From: Puniceicoccales bacterium
GTDB lineage: Bacteria; Verrucomicrobiota; Verrucomicrobiia; Opitutales; JAIRLG01
NCBI GenBank assembly: GCA_031278595.1
Contig: JAITKE010000104.1
Coordinates: forward strand, 1 to 7,492
Direction: 5' to 3'
Length of the DNA stretch: 7,492 nucleotides
The notes beneath the pieces were generated by a model that had not been told where the DNA came from, did no database searches, and was given only the letters and a program-made list of their open reading frames with translations. This document shows, piece by piece, positions 1 through 5,435 of the stretch. A program made the translations under genes and the position numbers. The stretch's first letter is position 1, and every line of letters begins with the position of its first letter.

Positions 1-60
1 CCACTCCGCGGGTCGCAAGGGACCAATGGCAGAAGCCATTGGTCCCTTGCAAAGCCAGCC
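1..60 (+). repeat. Cloverleaf palindromic element, copy 1 (cut by window edge)
   Basis: A perfect 16-bp hairpin is seen: arm 15-30, tetraloop AGAA at 31-34, arm 35-50. It is followed without a gap by AAAGCCAGCC (51-60), which matches the AAAGCCGGCC that closes the outer stem of the copy at 5296-5393. It is preceded without a gap by GCGGGTC (8-14), the counterpart of GCGGGCC in that copy; positions 1-4 can form the start of its partner arm with one mismatch. The order (short arm, long arm, closing arm) and the zero spacing equal those of the full copy in the same orientation. The left closing arm and first short hairpin would lie before base 1. A minus-strand reading frame also runs through it from an ATG at 140 to the window edge, preceded by GAGGTGA. 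Whether that is a gene cannot be told from 46 codons. I see nothing else in 61-232. Confidence 0.6.
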
Positions 61-232
61 AGCCTCGCACCAACCCCCTCACGGTCTTTCATAAATTGGT
101 AAGCCCACCAGGAAGCTGACCTTTCAGGAAGGGATAGCATATATTTTCTCACCTCTGGCCGGCAAAGGTTTAGAAGAAGAGAAGAGTCCGCTCTTTCGAA
201 AATGCTTAATCTTGAGGGGAAACTTCCTACTT

Positions 233-694
233 TTAACAAACTTTCCTGAGATAGGGCAGGAGAGCCTTCCACTGTTCGAGGAGGGCGGAAAAGGAGTAGC
301 TCGCATTGGCGGGACTCGTCGAAGGAAGCCGTTCGATGGGATCGCTCCAAAATCTCCCGTAGAGCCGGTAGGCCTTGTCGCCATTGGCAAATATTTTTTC
401 CAACGACGTCTTCTCCCAAAGGGTGGATAAATCGTTGGGCACGACCTGGCCGATGCTGAGGTCGCTGGAGCCCCTGATCTCGCAGCTGGCCACCACATCC
501 CAGAGGGCAATTTCGTTCTCCAGCAGCAGCTGCTTTTTCGCCTCAATGCTGGCCGGAAGCGGCTCTGTTTTCGTGAGAACGGCGAGCAGTCTCCAGAAGC
601 GATTCTGCGGATGGCCGTAGTAGAAGCCGAATTCCCTCGATTTTACGGACGGGAACGTGCCCAGGATGAGCACCCGCGAGTGCTCATCGAACAC
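233..694 (-). CDS. DNA-deoxyinosine (hypoxanthine-DNA) glycosylase, UDG superfamily
   Basis: Likely a base-excision repair enzyme of the uracil-DNA glycosylase superfamily, the family 6 or hypoxanthine-DNA glycosylase type, which removes deaminated adenine from DNA. From a GTG at 694 the product is 153 residues. It shows the first strand VLILGTFPS (8-16), the family block GFYYGHPQNRFW (23-34) with the Asn expected to be catalytic at 31, ALWDVV near the middle, and the C-terminal LPSTSPANA (123-131). Length fits the family. The start is odd: the residues upstream of the GTG, HPFAPV in frame, match the usual family N-terminus, but the open frame back to a TAG just upstream holds no ATG, GTG or TTG, only a CTG at 725-727. 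No Shine-Dalgarno is visible at either place. The gene begins about 70 bases after the hydrolase gene on the same strand. The family call is firm; the exact start is not. Confidence 0.85.
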   Translation of the reverse strand: MFDEHSRVLILGTFPSVKSREFGFYYGHPQNRFWRLLAVLTKTEPLPASIEAKKQLLLENEIALWDVVASCEIRGSSDLSIGQVVPNDLSTLWEKTSLEKIFANGDKAYRLYGRFWSDPIERLPSTSPANASYSFSALLEQWKALLPYLRKVC

Positions 695-763
695 GGGCGC
701 AAAGGGATGAACGGAACGCGGAACCAGGGGAAATGGAAGGGTTTTTAGGGAATTGTTTTCCCG

Positions 764-2386
764 CTATGGAGATAAGGATTGCCGGTGTTTCTCCTCCATG
801 TGTCGAAGGAGCCGGTCGATGACTCTCAGCTCAAGCTCACGACCGGCGCCCCCGTGGCCGGCCTTGTCGTTCTCAATGGCATGCAATCCGACACATAATT
901 CCAAAAACGCAGGGTCATGAAAATAACCGGACTGATACAACAACTCGCCAATCTGAGGAGTTTGTCTTACCCAGTGCAAAAAGGGAAGGAATTGGCTCTG
1001 GTGGTGATGAGTGTCCTTTGTTTCGACCAGACAGACCACGCAGCGCCGGTCATTGACGACCAGTTCCGGATGGATGAGCCAGCGATTCCGCAGCTCGGGC
1101 GAGAGATAAATCCTTTCCTCGGAATCATTGAGAATTCTCCAAACCCGACGAGAGTGCGCCCGCCACGAGTCGCTCCATTCGGAAAGCTCCAGAAAATCGG
1201 ACTGGAAATTGTAGGCGAAAATATGAGCCTCCTGGAAACACTCCGCCATTTTGAGCGCCATAAAACCGCCCATGGAAAGGCCCATGAAGAGCACATGACT
1301 TTCTGAGATTCCCTGTTTCTCTAGGATTGCCCGAATGATTTTCTCGTACTTGAGGTGGAAATTCTCGGTAATCGTGCCGATGTACCCTATGCCGCAGATG
1401 CCTTCGCTCACGCGATTGGGTCTCCGCTCCCTAGGGGCAGTATTCAGCAGATGGGGATGAGAATCGTCCCGTAGGCAAGCACCGGACACGGCGAGATGGC
1501 GAAAGTAATCGTTGCGACCGAAGCAATCGCCCCAAGCACCCTCAGACGCCCCGTTGAAGAAAAACACTCGATAGGGGGAATCCTCAGCCTTCTGATGCCA
1601 AAAAACGTGAAAGGATGCGCCGTCGAGCTGAATATCGAGGATGTATTCCCCGGGAGGAAAATCGAAATCACGCCCATCATCGGCCCTTTTCAACGAAGTA
1701 TCCTCAAACCTCAGCGCGATGGAACGGACCGCCGTCGACCGTGCCGCAAGCGGAGAAGGCAGGATAAAACTCGGAATGGGCTCCGGCTCAGCTAGGGCAT
1801 CTCTGGAATGCCACTCATCGGACGGAATACCCGCTTCGCCCTCCCGATGCAGCCGATGAAAGATGATGACGATTTGAGCAGGTTGGGGACTATTTCCCTG
1901 TCGAGCCGGCAGATAGCAGAGGGAAACCCACTGGGCCGGCCAGGCGGATGAAACGGGAATCAGCCGATTATCGGTAACCCGTTCGGCCAGAGGCATCGCT
2001 CGTCTCAGAAAGAAGTCATGTGGGAGACTTCTTATAAGAATTTCCGAATCCACATCGTAATCATAGGCAAAAAGGACCTCGTGGCCGAAAATTTTGACCG
2101 CGACGAGCTGTGAATAATGACCAGACAGCTGGGCATCAGCCGGTAAGCGCCAATAGAAATCCTCTCCGCTGGAAAGGATAATCTCCTCAGAATAGTAATG
2201 GCAATATTCTGCCGGCACATCCAGGCGGGCCGGATAGGAACGGGCCTCCTCCGGCAGACGGTCACTCGTCCTAGCCTCATTCGGATCTAATCGGAAAAAA
2301 TGAGACTCCAATGCCTGGACTCGCATGGGCCAAAGGGCAAGCAAAAAAAAGCCGATGTCAATGAAAGGAACGCGTCGCCAGCTCAT
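764..2386 (-). CDS. Exported alpha/beta-hydrolase-like protein of unknown substrate
   Basis: A 540-residue protein that I do not recognise as a named family. The ATG at 2386 is chosen because GGGGAGG lies 11 bases upstream (2398-2404) and because it opens a signal peptide: basic MSWRR, hydrophobic FFLLALWPM, and a V-Q-A cleavage site after residue 25. Residues 26 to about 290 look like beta-rich extracytoplasmic sequence without a motif I can name. The C-terminal part looks like a hydrolase fold: VFFFNGAS near 302, then LFMGLSMGG with the nucleophile-elbow Ser at 371 (GxSxG), a candidate acid Asp458 in VETKDTHHH and a candidate His511 in GHGGAG. The Ser-Asp-His order fits a secreted esterase or peptidase, inferred from motifs only. 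A longer in-frame reading reaches back through the tRNA gene and should not be used; an ATG at 2452 is also possible but has no ribosome binding site. It lies 76 bases downstream of tRNA-Ser on the same strand, with no terminator between them. Confidence 0.75.
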   Translation of the reverse strand: MSWRRVPFIDIGFFLLALWPMRVQALESHFFRLDPNEARTSDRLPEEARSYPARLDVPAEYCHYYSEEIILSSGEDFYWRLPADAQLSGHYSQLVAVKIFGHEVLFAYDYDVDSEILIRSLPHDFFLRRAMPLAERVTDNRLIPVSSAWPAQWVSLCYLPARQGNSPQPAQIVIIFHRLHREGEAGIPSDEWHSRDALAEPEPIPSFILPSPLAARSTAVRSIALRFEDTSLKRADDGRDFDFPPGEYILDIQLDGASFHVFWHQKAEDSPYRVFFFNGASEGAWGDCFGRNDYFRHLAVSGACLRDDSHPHLLNTAPRERRPNRVSEGICGIGYIGTITENFHLKYEKIIRAILEKQGISESHVLFMGLSMGGFMALKMAECFQEAHIFAYNFQSDFLELSEWSDSWRAHSRRVWRILNDSEERIYLSPELRNRWLIHPELVVNDRRCVVCLVETKDTHHHQSQFLPFLHWVRQTPQIGELLYQSGYFHDPAFLELCVGLHAIENDKAGHGGAGRELELRVIDRLLRHMEEKHRQSLSP

Positions 2387-2397
2387 GAGCCATGAGA

Positions 2398-2404
2398 CCT
2401 CCCC
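2398..2404 (-). promoter_or_regulatory. Ribosome binding site deciding the hydrolase start
   Basis: GGGGAGG on the minus strand stands 11 bases before the ATG at 2386. A second ATG (2393) is nearer but out of frame and too close. This site supports 2386, where the signal peptide begins, over the longer in-frame readings. Confidence 0.55.
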
Positions 2405-2462
2405 TATTTTCCTTTTTTTGCAAGAATCAAATTGTTTCCGATAATGAATCATCGCCCCTTCC

Positions 2463-2553
<91 letters not shown>

Positions 2554-2572
2554 TCTGGGCAAACAAGGACCA

Positions 2573-2600
2573 GCACTAGGTTTTGCGCCATTGCGGTCAA
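2573..2600 (-). promoter_or_regulatory. Possible promoter for tRNA-Ser
   Basis: On the minus strand TTGACC (2595-2600) and TAGTGC (2573-2578) are separated by 16 bases. Transcription would start roughly 10-15 bases before the tRNA 5' end at 2553. The -35 box is close to the sigma-70 consensus and the -10 box is poor, so this is a suggestion only. Confidence 0.3.
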
Positions 2601-2654
2601 TCTCAAACTCGGAAGGCGTTTGGGGGATACTCATCGGCTTGGCGATCAGCAGTC

Positions 2655-2754
2655 GGGGCCGCCTTGGCAACTGGGGGAAAGGAAAGGCCTTCGGCCTTTC
2701 CCCCAGTTGCAGGCCCGCTTTGCGGGCGAGCCCGAAGGGCTCCAAGGCGGCCCC
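2655..2754 (-). repeat. Cloverleaf palindromic element, copy 2 (complete)
   Basis: A 100-base element that folds into a four-arm structure. The outer stem is 13 bp, 2655-2667 with 2742-2754 (GGGGCCGCCTTGG and its complement). Inside, on the plus strand, are a long hairpin (2668-2677 pairs with 2700-2709, continuing as AAAGGCC/GGCCTTT around a TTC loop) and two short hairpins, GCCCGC-TTT-GCGGGC (2713-2727) and GAGCCC-GAA-GGGCTC (2728-2742, its last base shared with the outer stem). The arm order is the reverse of the copy at 5296-5393, so this one lies in the opposite orientation. The long arm carries AAAGG twice in tandem (2678-2687), one unit being an unpaired bulge. It sits in a non-coding gap between tRNA-Ser and a decayed pgi piece. 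No open frame for a transposase is present. There is no T-run after it, so it is unlikely to be a simple intrinsic terminator. Confidence 0.8.
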
Positions 2755-2795
2755 AAAACCGAAACCTAAGACAGTCAATAGCAGGAAACAGCACC

Positions 2796-2936
2796 CTAAT
2801 TGCCTGTCGTCACCGAAAGCAGTGTTCAATGGACGAGCTCTTCCCTGACGCTCAAAATTCCTAAAAAAGTGGCGAAGAAGTTCTGTAAACCATCACGCCC
2901 CCCTAGATGCGCTTTCGAACGATTTCCTTCCAAAGT
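2796..2936 (-). pseudogene. Decayed internal fragment of a second pgi copy
   Basis: Reading the minus strand in one frame gives TLEGNRSKAHLGG, then RDGLQNFFATFLGILSVREE, then LVH-stop-TLLSVTTGN-stop. This lines up with residues about 338-389 of the intact Pgi encoded at 3211-4803, in which RDGLQNFF starts at residue 356. Over residues 356-389, 20 of 34 positions are identical. By hand count about 73 of 102 bases match without a gap, and many changes are at third codon positions (GGC to GGT, CTG to TTA). Trp379 has become TGA and Tyr389 has become TAG. About five codons around the catalytic His (GSTDQH) appear deleted, and the frame is closed by a TGA at 2937-2939. Weaker similarity may reach the rpsU stop codon. 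The rest of the gene is not visible. It is therefore a relic, either of a tandem duplication or of a divergent paralogue, and cannot encode an enzyme. Confidence 0.8.
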
Positions 2937-2958
2937 TCACGGCCGATTGGCCGCAGGA

Positions 2959-3159
2959 TTAGGCATTTTCGTAGCGCAGGCGTAGCATGTTGTTGAACTT
3001 CGCAACCTTTTCCTTGCGGCGGCGGCGCTCACACGGCTTTTCGAAAAAGCGCTTCGCCCGCACGTCCTTGAGAATGTTCTCGCGGTCCAGCTTTTTTTTC
3101 AACCGCCGCAGGGCCTTGTCGATGGTCTCCCCCTTGCGCAACTTCACTTCAACGGACAT
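2959..3159 (-). CDS. rpsU: 30S ribosomal protein S21
   Basis: A 66-residue basic protein of the small ribosomal subunit. S21 helps base-pairing of the 16S rRNA 3' end with mRNA leaders during initiation. The sequence shows the family pattern: N-terminal strand SVEVKLRKGETIDKALRRLKKKL, then a KDVRAKRFFEKP hinge, then an arginine/lysine-rich helix RRRRKEKVAKF. The length is typical. The start is the ATG at 3157-3159, because a full AGGAGG (3168-3173) stands eight bases upstream. A GTG at 3166-3168 gives three more residues but is part of the Shine-Dalgarno itself. It lies 51 bases after the pgi stop on the same strand, so it may be read with pgi or from its own promoter; I see no clear promoter in the gap. 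The decayed pgi fragment follows almost at once. Confidence 0.97.
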   Translation of the reverse strand: MSVEVKLRKGETIDKALRRLKKKLDRENILKDVRAKRFFEKPCERRRRKEKVAKFNNMLRLRYENA

Positions 3160-3167
3160 CTCGCTCA

Positions 3168-3173
3168 CCTCCT
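3168..3173 (-). promoter_or_regulatory. Strong Shine-Dalgarno of rpsU
   Basis: AGGAGG on the minus strand, eight bases before the ATG at 3159. It fixes that start against the GTG at 3168. It also shows that this genome uses canonical Shine-Dalgarno initiation, in contrast to tsaE, where none is seen. Confidence 0.85.
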
Positions 3174-3210
3174 TCCATGGGGACCAAGGCTCGGCCTGCT
3201 CCCGACATTG

Positions 3211-4803
3211 TCAAGCGTTCTTCGCGTAGCGCTGGTCACCGATGCGCGCACAACGACTAACCCGAAGGCGACCATTGGCGACCAGGTGTTCGAGGATCTT
3301 GAAGATGAGCTCAAACTCCACCAGTTTCCCCCTACCCCGTAGCTCCTCCTCCAGCTCCTCCACGCTCCAGTCGGTGCCCGCCTCTGCCAATTCGAAAATC
3401 CCGTGCAGGGCCTCCTGCACCTGCAGCAGCGCCTGGGCTGCCCTCTTACCCGCCTCCACCCCCGGCTGGTGATAGGCATTGACGCGGATGAGTTGGGCAT
3501 AAAACCCCACCGTCCGCTCGTAGAGGGCGATGAGCATTCCCACCGACGCCGCATTCACCTCCCGCAGCGTGAGGGTGATCGAGTCGCAGGCCTCCTCCGT
3601 CAGGGCCTCCCGGGTACCCAGCAAAAATCCTTCCAGATAATCGCCCGTCGCCACCGGCAGCAATGTCCACTGGCTGAATTCTTCCCGATCCCTCAAAACC
3701 TCGATGAAGGTGACGAAGAAGTTCTGCAGGCCATCGCGCAGCTGCTGGAGGTAGGAATGCTGGTCCGTCGAGCCCTTGTTCCCGTAGACCGTCAGGCCCT
3801 GCCGGACGAGATGGCCATCGAAATCCGTGCGCTTGCCCAATGATTCCATGACCAGCTGCTGGAGATAGAGGGTCAGCAGAGAGAGACGATCCTTGTAGGG
3901 AAGGATGACCATCGCCTTCTCACCCCTGCCCTTCGTAGCCGCGTACCAGGCCAGGGCCAGGCGCATGGCGGGATTATTCTCCTCCGTCCCGCGCGTGAGG
4001 CGATCCATCGCACGTGCGCCGTCGAGGAAGGAGCTCGTATCGATGCCGAGAAGTGCCAGTGGCAAGAGGCCCACCGCCGACAGCACGCTGGTCCGGCCGC
4101 CGACCCAGTCCCACATAGGAAAAATATGCAGCCAGCCTTCCCGCCGAGCCTCCTGCTCGAGCAGGCTATCCCTGCAGGTGATGGCGACTGCGTGGCGGGA
4201 AAAGGCGAGGCCCTGGCGCTCGTAGGCCAGCAGGGTCTCCTTCATGCCGTTACAGGTCTCGGGGGTCGTCCCCGATTTGGAAATGACCAGGACCAGGGTT
4301 TTGCCCAGCACGTCCTTCAGAGATTCCAGGACCTGGTCGATGCCATCCGGGTCCGTATTGTCCAGAAAATACAGCTGCATCCGCTGCGCCTGGGGTCGGT
4401 CTTTCAGCGCATGGGCCACAAAGCGCGTCCCGAGGGCCGAACCGCCAATTCCGATGCAGAGCAGGTGCTGAAAGGCCCCGCCATCGCCGACCAATTCGGC
4501 GTGATGCACACCCCGGACAAAATCCTCGACGTCACGGCGCATGGCCAGAATTTCCTGGCGGATCTCGGCCGTCGGCGCGAGCTCGGGATTCCGCAACCAG
4601 TAGTGCCCGACCTGTCGGTTTTCGTCGAGGTTCGCCATCGCCCCCGCTTCCAGCGCGCCCATCGCCCGATGGGCATCCTCCACCTGCGGCTGCATGCTCT
4701 CTTCAAAGGACTCGGGGAAATGCACCTTCGACGTGTCGAGGCCGAATCCCAGCTCATCGAACCACAGAAAATGTTCCTGAAAATGTTCCCAGCGCTCACC
4801 CAT
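3211..4803 (-). CDS. pgi: Glucose-6-phosphate isomerase
   Basis: Interconverts glucose-6-phosphate and fructose-6-phosphate in the cytoplasm, at the head of glycolysis and in gluconeogenesis. It has 530 residues and two sugar-isomerase (SIS) domains. Visible motifs are LCIGIGGSALGTRF, the phosphate-binding SKSGTTPET, the signature MWDWVGGRTSVLSAVG, and the second signature NAYHQPGVEAGK. By family knowledge the catalytic residues would be Glu320 (ESLGKRTD), His349 (GSTDQHSY) and Lys453 (GVEAGK); all are present. After Lys453 come 77 more residues that look helical (SVEELEEEL, ELIFKILEHLVANGRL), reminiscent of a small winged-helix module. The ATG at 4803 lies 18 bases after the tsaE stop with only weak ribosome binding sequence, which suggests coupling to the upstream genes. 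A second, broken piece of a pgi gene lies beyond rpsU. Confidence 0.96.
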   Translation of the reverse strand: MGERWEHFQEHFLWFDELGFGLDTSKVHFPESFEESMQPQVEDAHRAMGALEAGAMANLDENRQVGHYWLRNPELAPTAEIRQEILAMRRDVEDFVRGVHHAELVGDGGAFQHLLCIGIGGSALGTRFVAHALKDRPQAQRMQLYFLDNTDPDGIDQVLESLKDVLGKTLVLVISKSGTTPETCNGMKETLLAYERQGLAFSRHAVAITCRDSLLEQEARREGWLHIFPMWDWVGGRTSVLSAVGLLPLALLGIDTSSFLDGARAMDRLTRGTEENNPAMRLALAWYAATKGRGEKAMVILPYKDRLSLLTLYLQQLVMESLGKRTDFDGHLVRQGLTVYGNKGSTDQHSYLQQLRDGLQNFFVTFIEVLRDREEFSQWTLLPVATGDYLEGFLLGTREALTEEACDSITLTLREVNAASVGMLIALYERTVGFYAQLIRVNAYHQPGVEAGKRAAQALLQVQEALHGIFELAEAGTDWSVEELEEELRGRGKLVEFELIFKILEHLVANGRLRVSRCARIGDQRYAKNA

Positions 4804-4821
4804 GGGCCGAATTTCCGGAGC

Positions 4822-5322
4822 CTAGCCTAGCGCAGAATGTTCCCGTGACAAGCGGATAATCCGCGCATCGGGCTTCCCTTTCGGCTGGGAAAACCACAGA
4901 TGGGCATCCGGCACCAGGTGTCCGTCGGCGATCTTTTCCGGCCATTCCACGCAGAGCACGTAGGGGACTTGCAAAAAATCCTCCAGGTAGAGGGCCTCCG
5001 CCTCCGGCGCGGACTCCAGGCGATAGGCATCGACGTGGAACAGATGATACCGGCCCTCGTAGCAATTCCAGAGCGTGAAAGTCGGACTGGTCACCGCCGC
5101 CGAAATCCCGTAGGACTCGGCCATCCCCTGGACGAAGGTGGTCTTGCCGGCCCCGAGATCGCCGTGGAGAAAGAGGGTGCTGTTCTCCGGCAGGGCATCG
5201 GCGAAGCGGCCAGCCAGCCGATGGGTCTCGTCCGGAGAGAGGCAGAGAATCCCCTCCAGCAGGGCAGCCTCCAGCGCTTCGTCCCGCAGCAGATGGGGGC
5301 CGGCTTTCGATGCCGAAGGCAT
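4822..5322 (-). CDS. tsaE: tRNA t6A biosynthesis ATPase TsaE
   Basis: The P-loop ATPase that works with TsaB and TsaD to attach threonylcarbamoyl to A37 of ANN-decoding tRNAs in the cytoplasm. From the ATG at 5322 it is 166 residues, the usual family size. Motifs: ILCLSPDETHRLAG at the domain start, Walker A GDLGAGKTT, then SPTFTL, the family HVDAYRL, and VEWPEK. The start is uncertain. Between this ATG and the domain there is no other ATG, GTG or TTG. In-frame ATGs at 5409 and 5430 give 195 or 202 residues; the latter lies five bases after the stop of the upstream gene and could be translationally coupled. No Shine-Dalgarno is visible for any of the three. The extra residues from the longer starts (GRLCPRAKGTSPFRPRAARC) are encoded by the cloverleaf repeat at 5296-5393 and look non-native. 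The ATG at 5322 also lies inside this repeat. The pgi start follows 18 bases after the stop. Confidence 0.92.
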   Translation of the reverse strand: MPSASKAGPHLLRDEALEAALLEGILCLSPDETHRLAGRFADALPENSTLFLHGDLGAGKTTFVQGMAESYGISAAVTSPTFTLWNCYEGRYHLFHVDAYRLESAPEAEALYLEDFLQVPYVLCVEWPEKIADGHLVPDAHLWFSQPKGKPDARIIRLSREHSALG

Positions 5323-5393
5323 CGGGCCCGCGCAGCGGGCCGCCCGAGGGCGAAAGGGACTTGTCCCTTTCGCTCTCGGGCAAAGCCGGCCCC
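5296..5393 (+). repeat. Cloverleaf palindromic element, copy 3 (complete)
   Basis: Ninety-eight bases, of which all but the hairpin loops can pair. The outer stem is 12 bp, GGGGCCGGCTTT (5296-5307) with AAAGCCGGCCCC (5382-5393). It closes three hairpins lying end to end with no unpaired base between them: CGATGCC-GAA-GGCATCG (5308-5324), GGCCCGC-GCA-GCGGGCC (5325-5341) and a 19-bp long arm (5342-5360 with 5363-5381, one mismatch, loop TT). This would form a four-way junction in RNA or a cruciform in DNA. It overlaps the 5' end of tsaE on the other strand and contains that gene's likely ATG in the first short hairpin. The copy at 2655-2754 has the same plan in reverse, and the window's left edge holds the end of a third. 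Mobility is inferred from the repeats only; no transposase is seen. Confidence 0.85.
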
Positions 5394-5435
5394 ACAGCCA
5401 CAAAAACATGGTTTCGGGAAAGAAGGACATGAAAA

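Noticed and set aside
184..200. Hairpin after the glycosylase gene as terminator
   Set aside because: A five-bp AAGAG/CTCTT stem followed by a mixed C/T stretch; too weak to call.
2826..2830. UGA in the pgi relic as recoded Trp or selenocysteine
   Set aside because: dnaN, the CPBP gene and intact pgi all end in TGA here, and a TAG follows ten codons later; simple decay explains both.
2940..2953. CGGCC-GATT-GGCCG hairpin just after rpsU as terminator
   Set aside because: Only five base pairs and no T-run follows on the minus strand.
3160..3168. GTG at 3166-3168 as the rpsU start
   Set aside because: It overlaps the AGGAGG itself; the ATG at 3159 has ideal eight-base spacing.
4126..4830. Long plus-strand open frame over pgi
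   Set aside because: Shadow of pgi and the tsaE end in a GC-rich region; no recognisable protein and no ribosome binding site.
5342..5393. Cloverleaf arms as Rho-independent terminators
   Set aside because: No T-run on either side, multiple arms, and the copy lies inside an apparently continuous gene cluster.
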